DNA from: Collinsella aerofaciens
GTDB taxonomy: Bacteria; Actinomycetota; Coriobacteriia; Coriobacteriales; Coriobacteriaceae
Assembly: GCF_902364945.1 (NCBI RefSeq)
Contig: NZ_CABJFS010000006.1
Location: 106,236 to 170,235 of the forward strand
Length of the DNA stretch: 64,000 nucleotides
Direction: 5' to 3'
Of this stretch, positions 35,178 through 43,785 are shown piece by piece (the stretch's first letter is position 1; each line of letters opens with the position of its first letter). The position numbers and the translations under genes were made by a program. The notes beneath the pieces were generated by a model, which was not told the DNA's origin, did not search any database, and saw only the letters and a list, made by a program, of their open reading frames with translations.

Positions 35178-35205
35178 CGGGGCGTTTCGTTTCGGTTTCG
35201 TTTCG

Positions 35206-35232
35206 ACGGGGCGGGTTTCGTGCCCGCCCCGT
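35206..35232 (+). terminator. Second terminator-like hairpin between lysC and asd
   Basis: ACGGGGCGGG (35206-35215) pairs perfectly with CCCGCCCCGT (35223-35232), followed by TCTTGT. A run of TTTCG repeats precedes it (about 35185-35204). asd may therefore have its own promoter. Confidence 0.6.
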
Positions 35233-35306
35233 TCTTGTATACACTGGCAACAATAATCGGCCTGCTCGGCGTGCGGGCAAAAGCCACAACCTTTAAAGGG
35301 GGAAGC

Positions 35307-36332
35307 ATGAAACAGTACACGGTTGCTATTTTGGGCGCGACGGGAGCTGTAGGCACCCAGATGCTCGAGTGCCTCAACGAGCAGGAGTTTCCGGTCGGTA
35401 AGCTCAAGCTGCTGGCGAGCGCGCGCTCTGCGGGCAAGACCGTTGAGTTCCGCGGCGAGCAAATCGTGATCGAAGAGGCTTGCCCCGAGGCCTTTGAGGG
35501 CTGCGATATTGTGCTCGGAGCCGCCGGCGACGATATCGCGAAGGAGCTGCTGCCCGAGGCCGTCAAGCGCGGCGCTGTCGTGGTCGACAACAGCCATGCC
35601 TTCCGCATGGATCCCGAGGTGCCGCTGGTCGTACCCGAGATCAATGCCGACGATATCAAGTGGCATCACGGCCTTATCGCCAACCCCAACTGCGCGACCA
35701 TTATCGGCCTGGTTCCCACCTGGCCGCTGCATCAGCTCGCCGGCGTGAAGCGCATGATCGTCTCGACGTACCAGGCGGCTTCGGGCGCTGGCGCTCCCGG
35801 TATGGCCGAGCTCGAGGCCCAGCTGGCCGCCCTGGGCCGTGGCGAGGAGATTCCCGAGCCGCGCGCTTTTGCCGCCCAGCTGGCGAGCAACCTGATTCCG
35901 CAGATTGGCGGCGTCAAGGAGGAGGGCTTTACCTCCGAGGAGATGAAGCTGCAAAACGAGGGCCGCAAGATTATGCACCTGCCCGAGCTGCGCGTGAACT
36001 GCACCTGCGTGCGCGTTCCTGTGCTGCGTTCGCACTCCGAGAGCATTACGCTCGAGTTTGAGCGCGATATAACGGTTGAGGAGGCCCGTGCTGCGCTGGC
36101 TGCCGCTCCCGGCGTCAAGCTGGTTGACGATATGGCTGCCGAGGATGCGCACGATCGCTTCCCCATGCCGATGGACACCTCCGACCAGGACCTGATTTGG
36201 GTCGGCCGCGTGCGTCGCGACATCTCGAACCCCGAGGCTGCGCGTGGCATCACCTTCTGGTGCTGCGGCGACCAAATCCGTAAGGGCGCGGCAACCAACG
36301 CCGTCCAGATCGCTAAGCTGCTCTGCGAGTAG
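35307..36332 (+). CDS. asd: Aspartate-semialdehyde dehydrogenase
   Basis: A 341-residue NADPH-dependent enzyme reducing aspartyl phosphate to the semialdehyde. The Rossmann motif ILGATGAVGTQML starts at residue 8, the catalytic Cys129 lies in IANPNCATI, and YQAASGAGAPGMAEL plus NCTCVRVPVLRSHSES complete the family pattern. Length is typical. ATG 35307 follows AAAGGGGG; an in-frame upstream start lacks a ribosome binding site. With lysC, thrB and thrC it forms the aspartate-family cluster. A modular hairpin starts 13 bases after the stop. Confidence 0.95.
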   Translation: MKQYTVAILGATGAVGTQMLECLNEQEFPVGKLKLLASARSAGKTVEFRGEQIVIEEACPEAFEGCDIVLGAAGDDIAKELLPEAVKRGAVVVDNSHAFRMDPEVPLVVPEINADDIKWHHGLIANPNCATIIGLVPTWPLHQLAGVKRMIVSTYQAASGAGAPGMAELEAQLAALGRGEEIPEPRAFAAQLASNLIPQIGGVKEEGFTSEEMKLQNEGRKIMHLPELRVNCTCVRVPVLRSHSESITLEFERDITVEEARAALAAAPGVKLVDDMAAEDAHDRFPMPMDTSDQDLIWVGRVRRDISNPEAARGITFWCCGDQIRKGAATNAVQIAKLLCE

Positions 36333-36344
36333 TGTGACCTGTCC

Positions 36345-36474
36345 GGCGGGGGCCGGGCTTAGTTTTCAGAACGTCCTCGACCATGTGTGGCGCCTTGTCC
36401 TGCTCCTTCGGAGCCGCGGACAAGGCGCCACACTGGTCTGCGGAGTGTTCTGAAAACTAAGCCCGGCCCCCGCC
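36345..36474 (+). repeat. Modular long hairpin, copy B, 3' of asd
   Basis: A 130-nt inverted repeat, 13 bases after the asd stop. The outer arms are a perfect 28-bp match (36345-36372 with 36447-36474; GGCGGGGGCCGGG end). The 5' bulge reads ACGTCCTCG, the 3' bulge TGCGGAGTGTT. A middle stem GTGTGGCGCCTTGTCC and an apex GCTCCTTCGGAGC follow. No U-tract follows; see copies A and C. Confidence 0.82.
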
Positions 36475-36682
36475 TGCGGTGACGCTGCTGCGAGCGGCCT
36501 GCGATGGGGCTGTTGTTGGTTGAGGCCGCTGGGCTGATGTGGGGGCGCGTGGCTGTTGCGAGCCCTGGTCCCGGCGGCGGCCTCGGCGCTTTGCGCCTGC
36601 CGCCTTTGGGGACTGTGGGGTCGATTGGGGTTGTCTGCACAATTCGCGGTATTATGTTGCGGAGTTTTGAAAGGAGCCGCTG

Positions 36683-37261
36683 GTGGTCACGACGACGTTT
36701 GCTTCGCCTTTGGGCGAAATCCTGCTTGCCGCTGATGGCCGCGGTTTGACGGGGCTTTGGTTTGAGGGGCAGGAGCACTTTGGCTCCACGCTTCTCAAAG
36801 AAGATCCCGAACATGTTGAAGGCGCCGATGCGGTTTCTGGTGCTGGCGGCATGTCTTCGGTGAATCCGACAAACGGTGCTGCCTCGTCGGTACTTGAGCG
36901 TTCTTGGGCTTGGCTGAATGCTTATTTTGCGGGGCAGGAGCCTCGGTTTACGCCGCCGTTGCATATGATTGGTACGGCGTTTCAGCGCGAGGTTTGGTTT
37001 GAGCTGCTTTCTATCCCGCGTGGCGAGGTCGCTACGTATGGTGAGATCGCCCAGCGTGTTACGGCTCGACATCGTGTACCGGGAAACGAAGCACCCGTTG
37101 CGTCTCCCCGTGCCGTGGGGGCCGCGGTCGCGCGCAATCCCATTTCGATTATTGTGCCGTGCCATCGCGTGGTTGCCGCCGATGGTTCGCTTAACGGGTA
37201 TGCCGGCGGGCTTGACCGCAAGGAGTGGCTGCTTCGGCTTGAGGGCGCGTACGAGGACTAA
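36683..37261 (+). CDS. ogt: Methylated-DNA-protein-cysteine methyltransferase
   Basis: A 192-residue suicide DNA-repair enzyme that removes alkyl groups from O6-alkylguanine. The acceptor cysteine is in IIVPCHRVVAADGSLNGYAGG; GTAFQREVWFELLSIPRGEVATYGEIA is the standard preceding motif. About 25 low-complexity residues (GADAVSGAGGMSSVNPTNG) lie between the N-terminal and catalytic domains. The start is probably GTG 36683, six bases after AAAGGAG. It stands alone after asd and copy B of the hairpin family. Confidence 0.92.
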   Translation: MVTTTFASPLGEILLAADGRGLTGLWFEGQEHFGSTLLKEDPEHVEGADAVSGAGGMSSVNPTNGAASSVLERSWAWLNAYFAGQEPRFTPPLHMIGTAFQREVWFELLSIPRGEVATYGEIAQRVTARHRVPGNEAPVASPRAVGAAVARNPISIIVPCHRVVAADGSLNGYAGGLDRKEWLLRLEGAYED

Positions 37262-37301
37262 CGTTCGAGCACTTTGCATAGCCAAGATGCCGTGAAAGAA
37301 C

Positions 37302-37440
37302 GGGACATGCTTTCCGAATGGAGGCTCAGACGGAAACTACGTCCCGGAATTCCGTTTTAAAGCGGGATGCGCTTTCCGAATGGCGTTCCAAGCGGAAACC
37401 GTGTCCCGGAATACAGCCTCAGAGTGGGACGCCGTTTCCG
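37302..37440. repeat. BIME-like alternating array, 62-bp period
   Basis: Five copies of a 15-mer GGGACNNNNTTTCCG alternate in orientation at 37302, 37331 (inverted), 37364, 37393 (inverted) and 37426; starts are 29, 33, 29 and 33 bases apart, giving an exact 62-bp period. Each forward/inverted pair can form a hairpin with a 14-base loop starting AATGG. The array lies between the convergent ogt and ClC genes. Confidence 0.8.
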
Positions 37441-37467
37441 GCTGAGACCACCTGCCTGGACATCGAT

Positions 37468-38703
37468 CTACGCCCGCTCCTGCAGGGCGTAGATGGACTT
37501 ATCCATGTTGAACAGGTAAGCCACAACGCAGACAATAATGAACATCGGCAAGTTACCAAAGCCGAAGACTTCGCAGCCAATAAGGATGGGTGCGAGCAGC
37601 GTATTGGTGGCGCTGCCAAAGACGGCTGCGTAGCCCAGTGAGGCGCAGAGCTCGACGGGCATGCCGAGAATCCCGGCGAGTACGACACCCAGGCTGGCTC
37701 CGATGGAGAACAACGGCGTCACCTCGCCACCCTGATATCCTGCGGCAAGCGTGGTAATGGTGAGTGCGAATTTGAGTGCCCAGTCCCAAGGTATGATGGC
37801 GACCTTGCCGTCACCGTCGAGCGCCGCGGATATCAGATTGGTGCCAAGCCCGCAGTATCGACCCTGCCATAGTGCGAACAGAATCGCCGATAACGCGATG
37901 CCCATAACGGCGATGCGTGCATAGGGGTTGGGGAACAGCCGCGCCGCAAGTGTTTTGGCATGTGCAAGGCACCAGGCAAAGGCGCCGCCCACCATACCAA
38001 ACGCGATGCCCAACAGTGCCAGCCGTCCAAGACCGGGGAGGTCGAGCGCATACGAGGCGGTAACGGCGACCTCGAACTTCTCGAGCCCCAGGGCGCCGGA
38101 GGTCATGCTTGCGGCAAGTGAAGCCGTAAGCGCGGGGAGCAACGCGCGGTATTCCATGCGTCCGGCGACCAGCACTTCGATAGCAAAGACCGTAGCAGCG
38201 AGCGGCGTTCGAAAGAGTCCGGCAAAGCCAGCGGCCATACCAATGAGCAAAAACGTGTTGCCGGGGTTTCGGAAAGGTAGACGCCTGCCGATCCAGTGCG
38301 AGACGGTTGCACCAATCTGCACGGCCACGCCCTCGCGCCCCGCACTGCCGCCAAAGAGGTGCGTCCCCCACGTGCTCAACATAATGAGCGGCACCAAACG
38401 CGGGGAGATGGCATCCTCGCGTCCGTGACCTACGTCAAATACCAGGCTCATGCCCCGATCGGTGCCTTTACCCCAGGTGCGGTAGGCAAATACGATGGCC
38501 AAGCCCATGAGGGCGAGGAAGGGAAGGAGCAGTGCGATGTGTTCGTCGCGGAAGGCGCCGATTGCCAGAAGCACGCGTCCAAAGAGTGCGCAGATGGCGC
38601 CAACGATGATGCCGATAGGGATTCCGACGGCACCCATAAGCACGAGGCCGCTATAGGTGTTGAGCAAGCGTTTGATTCTGCTCGATGCGTTGCTTTCCGA
38701 CAT
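37468..38703 (-). CDS. ClC-family chloride channel or H+/Cl- antiporter
   Basis: A 411-residue membrane protein of the ClC family with about ten hydrophobic segments. The selectivity-filter motif GSAGREGVAVQIGA contains the gating glutamate; GMAAGFAGLFRTPLAATVFAIE matches the next filter loop. Such proteins move chloride or fluoride, or exchange chloride for protons during acid stress. The N-terminus has an exact 15-nt tandem duplication: a GTG at 38718 and the ATG at 38703 each start MSES(K/N), so either codon could be the start. ATG 38703 is listed. It is convergent with ogt. Confidence 0.88.
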   Translation of the reverse strand: MSESNASSRIKRLLNTYSGLVLMGAVGIPIGIIVGAICALFGRVLLAIGAFRDEHIALLLPFLALMGLAIVFAYRTWGKGTDRGMSLVFDVGHGREDAISPRLVPLIMLSTWGTHLFGGSAGREGVAVQIGATVSHWIGRRLPFRNPGNTFLLIGMAAGFAGLFRTPLAATVFAIEVLVAGRMEYRALLPALTASLAASMTSGALGLEKFEVAVTASYALDLPGLGRLALLGIAFGMVGGAFAWCLAHAKTLAARLFPNPYARIAVMGIALSAILFALWQGRYCGLGTNLISAALDGDGKVAIIPWDWALKFALTITTLAAGYQGGEVTPLFSIGASLGVVLAGILGMPVELCASLGYAAVFGSATNTLLAPILIGCEVFGFGNLPMFIIVCVVAYLFNMDKSIYALQERA

Positions 38704-38888
38704 TTTGCTTTCCGACACTTGCTCTCTTGATAGAAAAAGAGCTGGAGTTGCGCATCGTTGAGAGGCTTTCCAGCTTTAGCAAAACAAACTTATAAGATGC
38801 GACGGGCCGCGTCAAGATAATTGCTTGACAGCCTAGGAGGCGGCTGGTTGGCTGGCTTAAAACCTAGCGCGTGAAATGACGCTCCACG

Positions 38889-39527
38889 CTATTCAGCGCG
38901 CTTGATAGGATGACGAACCACGGTCTTAAGTTTCTCCGGCGCACACTTGCGTGGATCGGAGAGATAGATTTCGTGATGTAAACGGGTATCTGAGAAGTCG
39001 GGGACATAGCCCTGCTCGGTCGCATATTCATGCATGGCGTCTACGGTTGCCGGCTCGCTGTCGTAGGGTCCGGTATGCATGCATTGAACGCAGAGACCCT
39101 CGTCAACTTTAAGCAGCTCGACGGCAGAAAAGTCCAGTTTCTTTTTGGCCGTGGCTTCCGCGACCGCCCAGTCAAAGTCATCCTGAGTGACGAAATCGGG
39201 CAGGCGGATGCACGAGATAAAGTTGAAATCGTCCTTGCGTACATAATCGATGTCGCCGCTCGGGGAGTCTTGCCACCAGAAGCCCTCGAGCGGCGGTACC
39301 ACAAAGTCGAAATAGCCCTCGATACTCCTTGAGCCTTTCTTTGACATCTTGACGGTATAGGCGATGCCGTAAAGCAGCGGCAGGGCATTTTGATACTCGC
39401 CACCTTCGGTATTTGGGTCGCCCTTTCCGCGAACGGCAACGTAGCTCATAGGCGGGACAGTTATGATACTCGGCTTGCTTGCAGGTCTGTAGAGCTCCTT
39501 GCATTCCTTCTTAAAGTCGAACGCCAT
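38889..39527 (-). CDS. GyrI-like small-molecule-binding domain protein
   Basis: A 212-residue single-domain protein of the GyrI-like (SHV2) type: MAFDFKKECKELYRPASKPSIITVPPMSYVAVRG at the N-terminus, broken here for clarity, and GLCVQCMHTGPYDSEPATVD later are typical. Stand-alone family members bind or hydrolyse small hydrophobic molecules. No DNA-binding domain is present. Start ATG 39527 follows AAAGGCGG. A perfect CGAAC/GTTCG palindrome lies 57 bases upstream and resembles an SOS box, so LexA control is possible. It is divergent from the ABC exporter downstream. Confidence 0.8.
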   Translation of the reverse strand: MAFDFKKECKELYRPASKPSIITVPPMSYVAVRGKGDPNTEGGEYQNALPLLYGIAYTVKMSKKGSRSIEGYFDFVVPPLEGFWWQDSPSGDIDYVRKDDFNFISCIRLPDFVTQDDFDWAVAEATAKKKLDFSAVELLKVDEGLCVQCMHTGPYDSEPATVDAMHEYATEQGYVPDFSDTRLHHEIYLSDPRKCAPEKLKTVVRHPIKRAE

Positions 39528-39583
39528 GTTGGCCGCCTTTCTGCGTATTGGCCTGCTTAGATAGCGGAATCATATCATAGAAA

Positions 39584-39597
39584 CGAACAGTTGTTCG
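39584..39597 (-). promoter_or_regulatory. SOS-box-like palindrome upstream of the GyrI-like gene
   Basis: CGAACAGTTGTTCG at 39584-39597 has perfect CGAAC/GTTCG arms and a four-base centre. It differs at about one central position from the Gram-positive LexA consensus CGAACRNRYGTTYG. It lies 57 bases before the start codon. Confidence 0.5.
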
Positions 39598-39712
39598 AAT
39601 GATTTGGCTGACAGATTGAGATGCGTGCGTTGTGTTTGGCGGTCGGCCTGACCCCATCGATGATTTCTCTGCCTCCCCGGCGCCTCATCTATAGCTGCCG
39701 TTTCCCCATATA

Positions 39713-39750
39713 GAACCTGCCAAAATAAACCCGTCCCTTTTTAGTCGGTG
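39713..39750 (-). repeat. Dispersed GGGACAGGTTTATTTT repeat, copy 2 (degenerate)
   Basis: Read on the minus strand, the core reads AAAAAGGGACGGGTTTATTTT minus its first base. It lies just upstream of the ABC ATPase gene, in inverted orientation, with imperfect arms. Confidence 0.6.
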
Positions 39751-39798
39751 CGAAATGGGTAATACTAAAGAGTTATCCGACCAGATGGGAACCGATCG

Positions 39799-40500
39799 AT
39801 GGCTTATATCGAATTCAAAGACGTCATCAAGGCATACGGCGAGGGCGACGCCCGCATTCACGCACTCGACGGCGCGAGCTTTACGGTCGAGCGCGGCGAG
39901 CTCGCCATCATTCTGGGTGCTTCGGGTGCCGGCAAGACCACGGCGCTCAACATTCTGGGCGGCATGGATACGGCGACCTCCGGCACCGTGACGGTGGACG
40001 GGCGCGACGTGAGCTCCGCCAACGAGGCTCAGCTCGTGGAATACCGCCGCGCCGATGTCGGCTTTGTCTTCCAGTTCTACAATCTGGTCCCCAACCTGAC
40101 GGCGCTCGAAAATGTTGAGCTTGCGGCGCAAATCTGCCCCGATTCGCTCGATGCCGAGCAAACGCTTTGCCAGGTTGGCTTGGGTGAGCGCCTCGCCAAC
40201 TTCCCCGCGCAGCTTTCGGGCGGCGAGCAGCAGCGCGTGTCCATTGCCCGCGCGCTGGCAAAGAACCCCAAGCTGCTTTTGTGCGACGAGCCCACGGGCG
40301 CACTTGACTATAAAACCGGCAAGCAGATCTTGCAGCTGCTGCAGGACACTTGCCGCAAGCAGGGCATTACGGTCATCATCATCACCCACAACTCCGCGCT
40401 GGCGCCCATGGCCGATCGTCTGATCCGCTTTAGGAGCGGCCGCGTGGAGAGCGAGACGGTCCAGCAAAATCCCGTGCCTATCGAGACGATCGAGTGGTAG
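39799..40500 (+). CDS. ABC transporter ATP-binding protein (MacB/LolD type)
   Basis: A 233-residue ATPase with Walker [15 protein letters not shown]-loop [13 protein letters not shown], signature [15 protein letters not shown], Walker [13 protein letters not shown] and an H-loop ITHN. This is the MacB/LolD group that drives FtsX-type permeases without moving substrates through a channel. The permease follows six bases after the stop. ATG 39799 has only a weak ribosome binding site. The exported or extracted substrate is unknown; antimicrobial-peptide or lipoprotein handling is usual for the group. Confidence 0.92.
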   Translation: MAYIEFKDVIKAYGEGDARIHALDGASFTVERGELAIILGASGAGKTTALNILGGMDTATSGTVTVDGRDVSSANEAQLVEYRRADVGFVFQFYNLVPNLTALENVELAAQICPDSLDAEQTLCQVGLGERLANFPAQLSGGEQQRVSIARALAKNPKLLLCDEPTGALDYKTGKQILQLLQDTCRKQGITVIIITHNSALAPMADRLIRFRSGRVESETVQQNPVPIETIEW

Positions 40501-40505
40501 CGCCC

Positions 40506-43271
40506 ATGGACCAAGATCGCCAAAACAGCCTACGCCACGACGCGCAGAATACGGAGCGCGAGCAGGATTTTACGACCTACCGTACCGCTCAAAGCTCAAA
40601 CGATATGGTGCCGACGGTTTTTCGCCGCGGCATCTACCGCACAATCCGAGGCAGTCTTAAGCGCTTTTTGTCCATCGTGGTCATCACCGCGCTCGGCGTG
40701 AGCGTGATGTGCGGCCTTAAGGCGGGCTGCGAGGACCTGCGCGATTCGGTCGACGCCTATTTTGACCAGCAGAATGTCTATGACATTAACGTGCAGTCGA
40801 CCTATGGCCTTACGCGCGACGATCTCGCGGCCATCCAAGAGGTCGACGGCGTCGAGACGGCCGAGGGTATCTACACCGAGACCGCCTACACCGCCGTGGG
40901 CACAACGCGCGAGCGCGTGGTCGTGCAGAGTCTCTCCAAGGAGAACATCGATCAGCCGGTGCTGGTGAGCGGCGATTTGCCCGAGAGCGCCGATGAGGTT
41001 GCGGTGACTTCGAAGTTCCTGAAGGCTTCGGGCAAAAAGCTCGGCGATACGGTGAGTTTTGCCGCCAATGACGCAAGTTCATCGAACCAAAGCGCCAAGG
41101 ATCAGTTTGCCGCGGGCGATTACACCATTACGGCCGAGGTCCTCGATCCCACTGATGTGAGCTCCGACTCGACAGTCAACGCCTTTCGCGCTGCTTCGGC
41201 GGCGGACTATAAGTTCTATGTGAGCGAGGACGCCGCGACATCTTCTTCCTACTCCGCGGTCCACGTGATCGTCGAGGGAGCCAAGAGTCTCAACTCCTAT
41301 TCGGATGCCTACGCGGCAAAGATCAATGAGGTCAAGGGCAATATCGAGAAAATCCGTGAGGAGCGTGAGAAGGCGCGTGCTCAGGAGCTGATGGTCGACA
41401 CGCCGGCAAGCTTGGATACGGCCGAGCGCGAGGCGAATATGCTCTTTGGGATTGAACAGGGCAACATCAATCGCATGGCCGAGGGCAGCGAGGAGCGCGT
41501 CCAGGCTCAGGCCGAGTTGGACCAGCGCCGCGCCGCCGCTGACCAGCATTTTGCCGATGCCCGCGCCGAGCTTTCCGATCTGGGCGAATGCTCCTGGTAC
41601 ATCCAGGACCGCGGTAACATCGCAAGCTACTCGAGCGTCGAGAGCGACAGTTCTTCGATCGAGGCCATCGCCACGGTGTTCCCATTTATCTTCTTTGTCG
41701 TCGCTGTGCTCATCAGCCTCACCACCGCCACGCGCATGGTTGAGGAGGAGCGTACACTTATTGGCCTGTACAAGGCGCTCGGCTATTCACGTGGGCGTAT
41801 CCTGTCCAAATACGTGGACTACTCGCTGTGGGCGTGTCTGATCGGCGGCGTGCTTGGCAACATCATCGGATTTGTGGGCCTGCCGCTGTTCCTGTTTACG
41901 GTGTTCGACGACATGTACTCGCTGCCCCAGATGCTGCTTTCGTACGACATCGTGTCCTCGATCGTTTCGGTGGCGCTGTTTGCCGTGGGCGTGGTGGGAG
42001 CCACGATTATCGCCTGCCGCCACGAGATGGCCGAGACCCCTGCCTCGCTCATGCGCCCCAAGGCTCCGCGCGCCGGCTCGCGCATTCTGCTCGAGCGCAT
42101 TGGCTTTATCTGGCACCGCATGGGCTTTTTGAACAAGGTCGCTGCACGCAACCTGTTCCGCTACAAAAAGCGCGCCTTTATGACCATCTTCGGTATCGCT
42201 GGCTGCACGGCGCTCGTGATCTGCGGTATGGGCATCCGCGATACGTCGGTGGCGCTTTCGCCCAAGCAGTACGGGCATATCACGCGCTACGACCTGCTGG
42301 CGGTCGCCAATCCCGACGATTTTTCGCAGACGTGCGCGGCGCTCGACGAGCGAAGCGCAGCCAAGGATTCCGACGTGACCGTGACTTCGACGCTGCCGAT
42401 TATGACCGACAACGTCACCTTTACATTTGGCGGCAAGAGCGAGACCGTGCAACTGATCGTGGTGCCCGATGACCGCGCGAACGACCTGGACGACTACGTG
42501 TGTCTCGAGGACGAGTCCAAAGAACTGCTCGCCCTGCGTGGCGGAGATGTGTATTTGAGCAAGAGCTCTCAGCTGGTGCTGGGGATCAAGCCGGGCGATA
42601 CGGCACACGTCCAGGATTCGTCGCTCAATGTTGCCAAGGTCAAGGTCAGCGACATTTCGCTCAACTATCTGGGCAACACGCTTTACATGACGCAGAGCAC
42701 CTATGAGCGCGCATTCGGTCGAAGCGCGCGCCTCAACGGCATCCTTGCGCTGCTTAAGGGTTCGTCGGCCGATCAGATTGCGTTTACCAACCGTCTTAAG
42801 AGCGATGGTTGGATTACGCTGTCGAGTACCGCCGAGCATTGGGAAAACTATGAGGCAAACTTTACGATTATCAATTCGGTCGTGGTGCTTGTGACCTTTA
42901 TGGCGGCGTGCCTGTCGTTTGTGGTGGTATTCACGTTGTCTAACACCAACATCTCGGAGCGCGAACGCGAGCTGGCGACTATCAAGGTGCTGGGCTTCCG
43001 TCGTGGTGAGGTACACCACTACGTTAACAAGGAGACGCTGATCCTCACGGCGATTGGCGCCGCGCTGGGCGTACCGCTGGGTGGTGCGCTGGCCGAGAGC
43101 TTTACGTACATCTTGCAGATGCCGTCATTGTACTTTGACGTCGAAGTCGAGCCGCTGAGCTACGTGCTTGCCGTGGTGCTTTCCTTCGGCTTTACGATCA
43201 TCGTCAACCTCGCTACCAATCGCACCCTCAATAAGATCGACATGGTCGGCGCCCTCAAGAGCGCCGAGTAG
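40506..43271 (+). CDS. FtsX/MacB-type ABC permease with large external domain
   Basis: A 921-residue permease. One membrane helix near residue 40 is followed by an external domain of about 340 residues, which ends in a charged coiled coil (EVKGNIEKIREEREKARAQE and the following ERVQAQAELDQRRAAADQ). Three helices (FtsX core, near 395-520, with TATRMVEEERTLIGLYKALGYSRG) lead to a second external domain and three C-terminal helices with ERERELATIKVLGFRRGE. Two FtsX halves are thus fused. It is coupled to the ATPase upstream. ATG 40506 is chosen; a GTG at 40494 overlapping the ATPase stop is an alternative. Confidence 0.9.
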   Translation: MDQDRQNSLRHDAQNTEREQDFTTYRTAQSSNDMVPTVFRRGIYRTIRGSLKRFLSIVVITALGVSVMCGLKAGCEDLRDSVDAYFDQQNVYDINVQSTYGLTRDDLAAIQEVDGVETAEGIYTETAYTAVGTTRERVVVQSLSKENIDQPVLVSGDLPESADEVAVTSKFLKASGKKLGDTVSFAANDASSSNQSAKDQFAAGDYTITAEVLDPTDVSSDSTVNAFRAASAADYKFYVSEDAATSSSYSAVHVIVEGAKSLNSYSDAYAAKINEVKGNIEKIREEREKARAQELMVDTPASLDTAEREANMLFGIEQGNINRMAEGSEERVQAQAELDQRRAAADQHFADARAELSDLGECSWYIQDRGNIASYSSVESDSSSIEAIATVFPFIFFVVAVLISLTTATRMVEEERTLIGLYKALGYSRGRILSKYVDYSLWACLIGGVLGNIIGFVGLPLFLFTVFDDMYSLPQMLLSYDIVSSIVSVALFAVGVVGATIIACRHEMAETPASLMRPKAPRAGSRILLERIGFIWHRMGFLNKVAARNLFRYKKRAFMTIFGIAGCTALVICGMGIRDTSVALSPKQYGHITRYDLLAVANPDDFSQTCAALDERSAAKDSDVTVTSTLPIMTDNVTFTFGGKSETVQLIVVPDDRANDLDDYVCLEDESKELLALRGGDVYLSKSSQLVLGIKPGDTAHVQDSSLNVAKVKVSDISLNYLGNTLYMTQSTYERAFGRSARLNGILALLKGSSADQIAFTNRLKSDGWITLSSTAEHWENYEANFTIINSVVVLVTFMAACLSFVVVFTLSNTNISERERELATIKVLGFRRGEVHHYVNKETLILTAIGAALGVPLGGALAESFTYILQMPSLYFDVEVEPLSYVLAVVLSFGFTIIVNLATNRTLNKIDMVGALKSAE

Positions 43272-43311
43272 CCTGCCAAAAAGGGACAGGTTTATTTTGG
43301 CAGGTTTTATC
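43272..43311 (+). repeat. Dispersed repeat, copy 3, likely terminator of the ABC operon
   Basis: CCTGCCAAAA (43272-43281) pairs perfectly with TTTTGGCAGG (43295-43304), loop AGGGACAGGTTTA, then TTTTATC. It begins at the base after the permease stop. Copy 4 has compensating changes in both arms. Confidence 0.75.
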
Positions 43312-43470
43312 GGGGCAAACGCCGGACAACCATTAGGTGGCCCGGCGTTTGCCCCGTCAAACGGGCTTTCCATTTGCCTTTCATTCTATTTGGTTTTCGC
43401 TCGCAGGCGTGGATGAGAGACTCTCTTTGGCCTTCGAGATTGGGCTTGTATGGGTCGTATGCCACAAAAT

Positions 43471-43610
43471 GGGCCTATCTACTACGTTTGCTACCACACC
43501 CTCGACCGTGACAAAGATTATGAAATTAAAACCGCAGGTAGATGGCTTGCCAGTTTTCGGAAAAGGCGGGTATGGTCGGCCCTCTCGAGTTAAACGTAGT
43601 AAATAGGCCC
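43471..43610. repeat. 140-bp element with 19-bp imperfect terminal inverted repeats
   Basis: GGGCCTATCTACTACGTTT (43471-43489) and AAACGTAGTAAATAGGCCC (43592-43610) are inverted copies with one mismatch. The core contains an A-rich part (AAAGATTATGAAATTAAAAC) and no gene. It lies between convergent genes and may be a small mobile or structured element. Confidence 0.65.
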
Positions 43611-43672
43611 TTTTCTTGGCGCGCGGTCAGCTCAATGCTAATCTCCGTGCCGGAACTGACCCAGTTGTTTGT

Positions 43673-43741
43673 AAGTTGCGGTGATATACGGACTGTTTGG
43701 CGCTTTGGAGCTTCAAAACAGTCCCTATCTCACCGCAACTT
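43673..43741 (-). other. 26-bp stem hairpin 3' of the membrane XRE gene
   Basis: Arms 43673-43698 and 43716-43741 pair at 24 of 26 positions (end AAGTTGCGGTGA). The hairpin starts 45 bases beyond the stop of the minus-strand regulator. A related hairpin with the same GTTGCGG end lies upstream of that gene at 44910-44976. Confidence 0.7.
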
Positions 43742-43785
43742 AGGAGAAGGGCGGGGGCGGTTGGGTGCTGGTGGGTCGGAGCGTG

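Noticed and set aside
37302..37440. CRISPR array
   Set aside because: The repeats alternate in orientation with short conserved spacers and no cas genes; this is a BIME-like array.
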